Position numbers and translations under genes: made by a program. A stretch of 64,000 nucleotides of DNA. Origin: Cliona cf. orientalis (lineage: Eukaryota > Porifera > Demospongiae > Clionaida > Clionaidae). Below, in pieces: positions 55,855 to 64,000 of the stretch. The first letter of the stretch is position 1. Each line of letters begins with the position of its first letter. The notes under the pieces are model-generated. The model searched no databases, was not told the origin of the DNA, and worked only from the letters and a program-made list of their open reading frames with translations. The stretch is taken from the NCBI GenBank assembly GCA_963930775.1, contig OZ005689.1:27912044-27976043 (forward strand), given 5' to 3'.

Positions 55855-58716
55855 GAATCTGCTCTTATGACGTTGGATGGCCTCTTGCTTGTCAGGTCTC
55901 TCGTACTGGCTACTGAGAGGTAGAGGTATGCTCTGTGGGTCAGTCTCCTCAACAATATGCTCTCTACATCTTCGCATTGTCTCCAACATCAGATGATCAG
56001 CATACTCTGCATGGACCGGTTAATTAGCATCAAAATTAATGTTGTCCCAGAAACAATAATAGTTAACTTACTAAAATTAATGTGGGGTCAACCTTTACTC
56101 TCTTCACAATATAGCCACCAGCTTTGTATTTGGGGAACAGCACATCAAATCTTTCTTTACCCTCCAATGTAGTAGCTTGTTCTCGATTTGCATTTTCGTT
56201 AAAATGTAGGATTGCAATCTGCACTCTATAACACAGTAGATCAATAATCGTCAATTAATCATGATAATTTTGGTTCTAACCTGCTGTTCATCACTGGATA
56301 ATAAAATCCTTTCATCTTAGGGGCAAAATGGTTGAGAACACTGTGAAAGGATTCTAGTGACGACGTCTGGTGTATAGGTGAAAATCTACGGATAGCTTTG
56401 AAAGATTTTTGTCTGAAATCAGAGCTGATAAAGCTTCACTTGGCTTAGTATCTAAGCGAAACACAAGCATCATGAACAAGTCTGCATATGTTCCCATAAT
56501 GCTAAAACCTACGTCTTTTGAACCACTTTCTCTGACTTACACGACCATGAACACATTGATGGAACTTGGGTGAGTCATGCTTGTGCTTGTTGTGTACATG
56601 ATTGTCGAGTGACAACCACTTCGCCAAGACTGTATCACCATCTCCATCCTCAGTTGAAGCCACACACCAATAGAGATGGCTCAAAATGGTCCTTTGCCAA
56701 TCTCTAAGAGAGCAGTCCTTTTTTTTGCAGCAGCTAAGTTTTTACAAAAACCTGAGGTATAAAAATACAGCATAAATAAATTTACATTATATTGGCTGTA
56801 TTTGATGTGTGCACACACTCTCGATCATTGGTAATAGTCACATACATATTTGTACTTGTTATCAGGGAAACTGCATGTTAGACCTCTGTACGAATATTAT
56901 TATACCTTTAGCCACATGTCAAAGTAATGAGTAATCGATGGGTAAGCTTCTTTAAGCCACTTATTAATCTGCGAGTATATGTCCGTCACAAGGGTGTCCA
57001 CAGTAAGCTTGTGTTCATCCATAAACTTCAGTACCCTCTGGAATCCTATCTCCATGTGGTAACTACCCTTGACCTCAGAACTCTATAGTAGACAATAAGA
57101 TAATATAGTTTGAAGTAAATTGTGTCTACTGATGATAAATATTATTATGTTAGTACATGTAATGATAGATGTGTTAATTACATTACACACCTGGACTAGT
57201 TTGAAGTCTATAATCTTGTTGCAGGACATCTCCAAGATTGAGTAGGTTCCATATTTGGCACTATGTCCAGGGCTGTTGGCTCTGCCATCCCCAGCAAGTA
57301 CCAAATGCTGATTGCTAAGACTGGAAATTACCGCAGTATGTTTTAATTCGTGCACAGAAGAAACGGTAGCTAGTAGGTAATCCCGTTGATGCCGGAAGTA
57401 AGTGTCGGTTGATATTGTTTCACACTTTAAGAAAGTCAATACTCGAATCACTTTGGTTGGTGTAGCACCAGCATAGAGTATGGCAGCGGACAGCTGAATA
57501 TTGCCAGCAGGAATCTTCCTGATCACAGGCTGGCTGGACCAAATGCACTTGTAACTACAGCTCAAGCACAGCTGTTTTATACGTAGGTAAGTACCTATAT
57601 CAACTTTGTGTAGTTTGACTGCCTTGCTACCACATTGCCTGCAAACAGCAAACAAGAGCATTAACATGGTATCAAACACGATGTAGCATTGATTAGGGTT
57701 GCTATCATGGAAGGATGAAGACTCAGCTCTGAAACGTAGAATTATTATAATAGACAAGATATAAGATTGCATGATGTGGACCACAAACTTACGATGAGCT
57801 TCAACAGTATAGCCACTTGTGTCAAGATCACCAGGCTGATCATAGCTGCATTGGGACATTTCCGATTCAGATTCCTCTGAGATACCTTGGAAGATAGAAG
57901 CAGATGAGAGGAGAGAACACTGTACACCTGTGTTTGTGAGTGATTTATCATCACCAAAGTAACATTGAATTCCTACTGAACGGACACTAGGACTGACTTG
58001 AGACCCTATTAGAAAGTATCTATAATAATGGTAATAGAAACCAGAAAATTTGCAAATGATTATGACTATACCCGTTGTTTTTGTCCTGACTTGTGTCTGT
58101 ATACGTACATTTTCTTTCTTGGGAAAAATCATGACCTGTGTACCAGCATCACATTGAGTACAGGCAGGAACTGCTGATACACTGGGTGATGGCGGCAAAT
58201 CCTGATCACATTCAGGCTGAAGCAGTTCATTCACAATCTACTGCATGTGTGCGGCTAGTCAAATCAGTATGTGTGAATAAATACAATTGACTTGCCGTAA
58301 GTCTCTCTCTTCTCAAAAGCCATTCTCTTCTTTGGTAGACCGTCTGTTTCAACAGTAGATGAGCTTGCCTGTGCCCTTTTGTGGGCAGTAGTTGACGGAG
58401 TTTCACCGCTGCTGCTGCCTGACTCTTGACCAGCGGTATCTTTAGCGATCCCATGCCTCACAAACACTGTTGGTACAGCATCAGGCTTCAATCTCCTTCT
58501 CTTCTTTAGGCCCATTTGTTCAGCTAGCATTGAGTCTACTTCAAAACAGTCTACTTCAAAATGTTCACTGCACAAAACACTGGTGTCGGTGGTGCTCCAT
58601 CGTTCTCTAGTCCTCTGGACTTGCTTCTCCCATTTCCACCTGAGCTCAGGGTCTTTGGGGAACTTGTGCATGCTAATACTATTAGAGCACCCAGCAGCAA
58701 CACAGTGTCTCCCCAT
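55855..58716 (-). CDS. THAP-domain Kolobok-like transposase
   Basis: Start at 58,716 (MGRHCVAAGCSNSISMHKFP); an upstream ATG in the same frame exists, but the THAP fold begins here. THAP zinc finger: CVAAGC, W in ELRWKWEKQV, CSEHF (residues about 4-65). Later exons: about 58,240-58,070; 58,008-57,795; 57,728-57,190 (RQCGSKAVKLHKVD, AILYAGATPTKVIRVL, LVLAGDGRANSPGHSAKYGT); 57,080-56,905 (YHMEIGFQRVLKF, TDIYSQINKWLKEAYP); about 56,740-56,540 (SHLYWCVASTEDGDGDT); about 56,460-56,280 (HQTSSLESFHSVLNHFAPK); 56,230-56,065 (ILHFNENANREQATT); and a last exon near 56,010-55,855. The aspartates in AGDGRA and VTDIY fit the RNase-H-like core. Exon 1 appears to use a GC donor (ACG|GCAAGT). I saw no clear disabling change, so it may be intact. 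Convergent with the ballast-like gene; the 3' ends lie about 110 bp apart. Confidence 0.83.
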
Positions 58717-59587
58717 AGTACCACAAAATCTCCAAGTTTTCACCTTCATTCGATGCTCAGCACAGAAACTGGAGAATGTGTCGCGACCACGCGTTCTCAC
58801 TCTGATGTCATGTAAACACCCCGCCCACCGCGGAAGTGCATTTCAATAGCGCATAGCTGCATGCAATACGATGCGCATTATTCAGTCTCACGATTTTTTT
58901 ATAAATTCTGAGAGTATTTTTTCTGGAATCAGCACCCTTGATAGGCCATCCTGGCTCCAAAACATAATTTTTTTTTATTTTTACATGAAAGCCTCCCTTT
59001 AAAGAAGGGATCGAAGTAACCTGCCCAGTCGTACGTGGGCACGATAACTGTACCATCATGAGCCCCAACGAGCTGGGCGTGGTTCACCTCCGCAGACTCC
59101 TCCACCACTCTGACGATGTCAAGATAACCCACTCTTCTGCGTCGAAACGCTCTCTTCAGCAGACCAAAGCACCAATCTGGAGCAAATTTGGTATGCCCCA
59201 TAATCAGAAATGATACACTGATGCTATTATTGCGGCCAACCATCACCCTCCACGCAAGATACTGCATCATGTATCGATTTTTATTCTGACCGGAACAGTT
59301 GTCTGCGTGGAGAGTGAGGTCAGATTCCCCTAAGCTATGGTGCTCCAAATAATGGTGAAGCATACTGATTATGCTATTAGCAGTGTTGACGGCCTCGTCA
59401 ATTAAGTAGTTAACCTGTGGGAGATAATTTTGTCCTTAAAGTCATTGGCTATGTTTGTGTATGTGTCCATGCTTTCCTAAATATAGCCCACCCATAGTAC
59501 CGTATTTCCTCGAGCAGACACCACGGCGACTATTCGAGGGCGGCGACAAAAACCGTCATAGTAGTAGAACTGCATACAAGAAGTATA

Positions 59588-60093
59588 CTGTACTCGCTCT
59601 AATTATCCGAACGGCCAAAAATAATAATATTATTAACAATAATATTATCGCCATTCGGTGTTAAATAGAAAGTAAATAAATTCGGGCAATGGTTTGTTCG
59701 AGTGTAAATAGAACGGATCCGGTGCAAATGGAGAAAGCACTATTATAGCAACAAAGAAACAGCAGTCGATGTCCAGCTATAGGTTTATCATTGTCAGCTC
59801 TAGAGTTCTCAGTATCGCTGTGCTCTCAGAAGCGATCGCAAAATGATCGCCGTCTGTATCTGTGTTACCTTTCCGCTCTTATGTGCTGTCCAAGATGTGG
59901 TAGCCACACTCTTTGATGAACGTGAAAGAGTTGTCTCGAGCTCCTGCCATGCCATACCGTGTGGCCGTTCGGTGGATTTAGAGCGGATGAGAAACATTGA
60001 ACTTCAAGATGTTCGACAAATTAGGAAGGAAATAAATTACTTAAACTTGCCATTCAGGCTATTAGAATGTTCGAATAATTAGAGCGAGTACGG
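59588..60093 (+). repeat. Family C inverted-repeat element, copy 2
   Basis: 506 bp, TA flanks at 59,586-59,587 and 60,094-60,095, opposite orientation to copy 1. The open frame AVQDVVATLFDERERVVSSS, then SVDLERMRNIELQDVRQIRK, matches copy 1 with only scattered substitutions and no frame change. Confidence 0.92.
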
Positions 60094-60913
60094 TAATGAA
60101 AAGGTTTGTTCTAAGTTCAATATCTAGCTGTTTTTCACCGTCTGCCTTCGTCAGAAGCTTTATTAGTCTCTTGATGGCTTTCTCGCGTACACTAGCACCG
60201 CTCGCAAGCACGTGGTCACCGTTTAAGGGCGTGGTAAGTGGGCTCTAAGTAGGGAGTGCGGCGATAATTCGAGGGTGGCGACAGTAAACAGCCGTTAAGC
60301 CAGCGGTCCAATTGTTGCAGATCCAGGAAGTGCATCCGGTGGCACATTCCAATGCATGCAATTTTTGCCATTTTTTATCTATTTTTCTTACCTGTTCTAT
60401 CTAGGCCATCTTTAGCTTCTAGGACTCCAAATAAAGACCAGAAGACAGAGCAACTCTTCTACTTTCTACTTGTTCAAGTCCTATAACCCGGAGACATTCA
60501 TGAGCTCCACGGCAAGCGCTTCTGTGCATGCTACTTGTAAGCACTCACAAAAGCACCTCGCGCAAAAAGTGGGGCATTTAGGTTCCCTTGGATGGATTTC
60601 CATGATTCAAGTACCATTCAATAGCTCTTGTGTTGCTCTGCAATATGAGACTGGAACGAAGTTTTCCATCGAGCCGTTCCAGAGTTACACGGCATTGAAA
60701 ATCACAAAATTTCAGTACAACCGCGTGGTATTTTCCATATCTTCTCAAAGGTTTCTGCCCAAGAACTAGTCATAAATGACAAGAAATGGAATATTCCTTG
60801 TGTACTTCCAAGTTTCTAAGGAGGAGGCATCGTCATCCAGATGGAGGGATTCCTTCTCTGTAGTCTAGTAAGTATTTATGAATGTTGGCCACGGTAAATA
60901 ATATGAAGCGTGT

Positions 60914-60945
60914 TAGCCTCGTGCCCAGGCCTGGGTACGAGGCTA
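60914..60945. repeat. 32-bp near-perfect palindrome
   Basis: TAGCCTCGTGCCCAGG followed by CCTGGGTACGAGGCTA, 15 of 16 pairs matching. Words of this type end small hAT-like elements in many invertebrates. Here two ends seem joined with nothing between them, inside the spacer of the long-armed element. Confidence 0.7.
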
Positions 60946-61131
60946 GAAGCGTGTGTGAGGCGGAGTGTATCAGCATAGAAAAAGTCCAGGGATGGGTGGG
61001 CCTTACCAGTGTAGTCTGGATACATCAGAGGAAGAGTCTGTGTTGTAAAGCAGCTTACACCAAAGCTGGAAATTCCGAGCGTATACTTACAATTGAAGGT
61101 AGCTAACACTTCACTAGTGTTCTGGTACTTC

Positions 61132-61201
61132 ACCCCCCCCCCTCTCTATCCTTTTCTCCCTCTCTCTCTCCCTCCCTCCCTCCCTCTCTCTCTCTGTCCC
61201 C
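61132..61201. repeat. CT-rich low-complexity tract
   Basis: C run and CCCTCTCTCTCTCCCTCCCT repeats; the minus-strand open frame over it is an artefact. Confidence 0.85.
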
Positions 61202-62493
61202 CCTGACCCTGACCCCATGCACGTACGCAATAGGTGATGTTCCTGTGATCAGATTTATCAGAGAGTACTTTCTGTCAACCATAGCTGTGATGATGGAATA
61301 GGAGACTGATTGTGAAAGCTCCAACAACCTTCAGCAAAAGTTCAAGATGGCCTTTGATCGCCTTTGATAGTTAGCAGCTATATAGCTAGCTTGTACTATG
61401 TAATATCTTTGGTTGTATGTAAACGTATACGGTGAAATAACAATTTTTGTACCATTTTTAATAGCATGTAACTCTGGAATGGCTAGATGGAAAAACTTCG
61501 TTCCAGTCTCATATTGTAGAGCAACACAAAAGCTATTGAATGGTACTTGAATCATGGGAATTCATCCAAGGGAACCTAGATGCCCCACTTTTTGCGCGAG
61601 GCACTTTTGTGAGTGCTTGCTGTGGAGCTCATGAATGTCTCAGGATTATGGGACTTGAACGAGCAGAAAGTAGAAGAGTTACTCTGTCTTCTGGTCTTTG
61701 TTTGGAGTCCTAGAAGTGAAAGATGGCCTAGATAGAACAGGTAAGAAAAAATAGATAAAAACGGCAAAAATTGCATGCACTAGAATGTGCCACCGGATGC
61801 ACTTTCTGGATCTGCAACGCTTGTACGTGTTTTGGACCGCTGGCTTAACGACTGTAAAGATCGGGCATATGAAGCTAGCGGCGACTATTCGAGTGCGGCG
61901 TCTATTCGAGGGCGGCGTCTGATCGAGGAAGTATGGTATGTTTTATGCTTGTGCCTCTTACATGTGCAACAAATCCCTATTAGTATCCCACCCATGTAAG
62001 CTGTGTGTCAGTATTCTAGTATACATGACCCCTCATGCCTTAACAAGTGTCTTTGACATGTGGCCTTTAATCTCATGCAGAACACCATTTGTAATTCACC
62101 TGACGTGGTATCACTTCACAACAGATACCAAAGATCCCACACTTCCGTGATGTCAAAAAGTACATGGGTCCTGGCTGCTGTGGGTCTGATGGATAGTGGA
62201 CTACGATGGAATAACTGTAAGTTCTGAAACACTTTTTTCCTACGTATACTAACTTGTGCCATGTCAAAACTGTAATGCATGGTGATCTTTTCAGTCCCAG
62301 GCTTTATCCGTGCAGTAAGACATGGCACCTTCAGCTCTCCATCAATGGTGAACATCTGTTTCAGGACTGCCTTGGCCGTGTCAATCAAGCTCTTGTAGTA
62401 AGAGCGCTCCTGGGTTGCCAGCAAGAGGTGTGCCTCTGCGTCTTTGAGTACCTTTATGGAGGTGATCAATGTAAGTTCTTTAACATGTATTTG

Positions 62494-62700
62494 TGTGTGT
62501 ATGCTCACATGTATGTGAGTGTGTGCATGTGCATGTGTGTGTGTGTGTATGTGCGGGTATGTGAGTATGTGCGTGCATGTGCGTGCTCATGTGTGTATGT
62601 GAGAGTGCTTGAGAGTGTGTATCCATTTATGTGTGCGTGCGGGTGAGTGCACACTGTGTGTATGCATTTGTGTGTGTGTATGCACATGCGCATTTCTGGG
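62494..62700. repeat. Imperfect TG/CA microsatellite
   Basis: TGTGTGTATG, GTGTGCATG and GTGAGTATGTGCG words for about 200 bp, in an intron of the DUF7869-type gene. Long open frames over it are low complexity. Confidence 0.85.
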
Positions 62701-63431
62701 AGTGGCATGTGTGTGTTATTTACCTGTGACTTTTCAGACTCAGGTGTATTGGCTGCTCTCATTATTGCTCTACTGTTTTTCTGGCAAACCGAACACAGAT
62801 CTGACAAGGGCTTCATCACGGTGATGTGTGAAGGCAGTTGTCTCCACAGTGAGCAAAACGTGGTGTACGCTGCAGCTCTTAGCCCTGTGTCGTCGCAAGC
62901 AAGCTTGTAGTCGATCCAGACAGCCTACAATGTATGTTCATGCAAGGTATGTTAATGATTGTGGGAACCACAGAGTGTGACAAATTAATGTAGTGGGTAT
63001 GTGTGCATGTTTCCCTTGCTACCTATGGTGATGTGAGCCACAAAGGGCTTATACACCACAATGAAGTGGAGGGGGGGGCCTATAAGCCACTAGAGTCAAT
63101 GTATGTGCTATTACGATTGGAATTGTGTGATACTGGTGCATGACATGTCTGAAACTAACTTTTTGGTGGTGCAAGTTGGTAATAGTTGAATGTCATCCCG
63201 CTTGTATCCATGGATACGGCCAGGCAGAAGAATGGTGTGTCTCGGCATAGTTGTTTAAGAAGCGGATGAGATTCTGGACCTCAACGAAAGACAAAGCATT
63301 ATGGGGTAAGCACTTGCTCCGTTTGTGTATCCTTGTAGTGAGGCCGTGGCAAGCAAATGTGTCTTCACAGCCATAAAGCGATCTTTACCTGGTATATGTA
63401 CCTTTGTTATTACCCTTTACATGTACATGTA

Positions 63432-63658
63432 CCATATTTCTTCTAAAATTCGGCCCTCCTAATTATTCGGCACCCTTTACCGATTGATTGAATATAAGTC
63501 TAATTTTTCGGCAAAGGTCCTCTTGCGTTTATGCTATAAACGGGAATGGTAAGTTCTGAAACACGCACACGCAGACAGAATGTCGAATATTAACCTCTAA
63601 AAATTCAGCGAAGCTAAAGCAATATTATTTTCATGCCGAATTTTCAGAAGAAATACAG
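63432..63658. repeat. Family F short inverted-repeat element
   Basis: About 227 bp. The left end CCATATTTCTTCTAAAATTC and the right end read inward, CTGTATTTCTTCTGAAAATT, are inverted copies. A TA precedes the left end; the right duplication is unclear. It lies in the intron after the exon at 63,963-63,684 of the DUF7869-type gene. Confidence 0.75.
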
Positions 63659-64000
63659 AATACAGTATTCATAATCGCTATCATACCAATTCCATGCAGC
63701 TTCTGGAAGGTTTTGCCACATATTCTCAACCCACCATGATGGAACAGCATAGCTGATCGCTGTCTTGTTGATGGTGCATTCTTTGACCTGGCTCCGGTTT
63801 CTGCATTGTTGGATAGCAGTGCCATTATTTGGCCAAGGAGCACCAAATCAAGCTCATTTCTTGTGAGTGCCGCGCACTGTTGCCTGTACTCCTCGTAGTG
63901 TTCTCGAAACAGTGTTGAACATGGCTTTCCTCCTGCTCTTTTGCAGCCACATCCCTTCTCCAAGAACCTGGTGAGGTCTGTATCTGGGTCCTCCTAGTGA

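Larger units (their letters stand above)
54748..58998. mobile_element. Kolobok-like (TTAA) transposon with two convergent genes
   Basis: A 4,251-bp element between TTAA duplications (54,744-54,747; 58,999-59,002). Terminal inverted repeats are about 190 bp, starting AGGGAGGCTTTCAT, and contain CCGCGGTGGGCGGGG and a CRE-like TGACGTCA (TGACATCA in the right copy), so each repeat probably acts as promoter for the gene beginning just inside it. The left gene encodes a P2X7-ballast-like protein, the right gene a THAP transposase. The host DUF7869-type frame resumes exactly across the element, fixing the ends. TTAA duplication and THAP transposase fit Kolobok. Confidence 0.93.
59500..61936. mobile_element. 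2.44-kb element with long inverted arms (TA duplication)
   Basis: Ends CCGTATTTCCTCGAGCAGAC and, inward from the right, CCATACTTCCTCGATCAGAC, flanked by TA (59,498-59,499; 61,937-61,938). Sub-terminal GACTATTCGAGGGCGGCG words follow. Arms at about 60,255-60,760 and 61,335-61,890 are inverted copies of one another (for example GAGACATTCATGAGCTCCAC at 60,491 and its complement near 61,630). A frame in both arms reads ALQYETGTKF. A family C element is nested near the left end. No transposase seen; it lies in an intron of the DUF7869-type gene. Confidence 0.85.
54428..63963 (-). pseudogene. DUF7869-type element protein, interrupted by several insertions; runs off window
   Basis: Pieces on the minus strand: 63,963-63,684 (KGCGCKRAGGKPCSTLF, LTRNELDLVLLGQIMALL); about 63,300-63,170 (LSFVEVQNLIRFLNNYAE, then after a frame change ILLPGRIHGYKRDDIQLLP); 62,923-62,733 (GLRAAAYTTFCSLWRQLPSH, VMKPLSDLCSVCQKNS); 62,472-62,250 (DAEAHLLLATQERSYYKSL, HYSFDMAQ); about 62,210-62,090 (HYPSDPQQPGPMYFLTSRKC); 59,415-59,003 (VNYLIDEAVNTANSIISML, LHADNCSGQNKNRYMMQYL, GHTKFAPDWCFGLLKRAF); and 54,747-54,428 (KGIKVMHHMRFFKQYFGK, LFEKIRVFCLRDCQDIVCPE). 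The order matches a large multi-copy invertebrate family I know as DUF7869-containing; function is unknown, but the acidic LHADNCSGQNKN region suggests a nuclease or transposase-like fold (inference). The Kolobok insertion splits the last coding exon; a long-inverted-repeat element sits in the intron before it. The N-terminus lies beyond the window. Confidence 0.78.

Noticed and set aside
61130-61327. Glu/Arg/Gly-rich minus-strand open frame
   Set aside because: Product of a CT-rich tract.
62254-62910. Plus-strand open frames over the DUF7869-type exons
   Set aside because: They are shadows of the minus-strand gene and of the TG repeat beside it.

Overview
This is intron-rich eukaryotic DNA made almost entirely of transposable elements. 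I recognise no single-copy host gene in 64 kb. The families present (P-element, piggyBac, Kolobok/THAP, KDZ, hAT, MULE, pogo, Tc1-like and a DUF7869-type protein), the spliced genes and the repeated short inverted-repeat elements suggest a marine invertebrate, most likely a demosponge. That assignment rests on recall of family members, not on a search.

Layout. 1-6.2 kb: a short inverted-repeat element (here 'family A') split by a 4.46 kb P element with an 8-bp target duplication. The P element carries its transposase and a second gene on the other strand. 7.0-23.8 kb: a piggyBac element bounded by TTAA. Its 5' exons lie at 7.2-7.5 kb and the rest of its gene at 21.8-23.3 kb. In between sit two divergent genes, a KDZ transposase with CxC5/CxC6-like cysteine clusters and a chromodomain (minus strand), and a DUF3987-like P-loop protein (plus strand). 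They share a 133-bp intergenic region containing a CCAAT palindrome, and lie between two minisatellites. 23.8-29.9 kb: two more family A copies and a decayed MULE. 30.0-34.6 kb: a fossil Gypsy LTR element. 34.6-39.2 kb: a hAT fossil interrupted by a complete-ended piggyBac, then a piggyBac fragment. 39.2-44.9 kb: a Tc1-like transposase, a SHOCT-ended gene of unknown role, a second hAT scrap and a pogo transposase with a nested 339-bp element. 47.6-53.9 kb: a second Gypsy-type fossil in two oppositely oriented pieces, with family A copies at the junctions. 54.4-64.0 kb: one large DUF7869-type gene (minus strand, running off the right edge), interrupted by a 4.25 kb Kolobok-like element, a 2.44 kb long-inverted-repeat element and small elements.

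Two systems stand out. The Kolobok-like element at 54,748-58,998 has TTAA duplications, about 190-bp terminal repeats, a THAP transposase that looks complete, and a convergent three-exon gene whose product matches the C-terminal zinc 'ballast' domain of vertebrate P2X7 receptors. The KDZ/DUF3987 pair looks like a transposase plus ATPase mobile unit sharing one bidirectional promoter.

Several nested insertions are resolved to the base by target duplications, and in three of them a reading frame resumes exactly across the insertion. Coordinates of spliced genes are outer limits; exon borders were read from splice consensus by eye.
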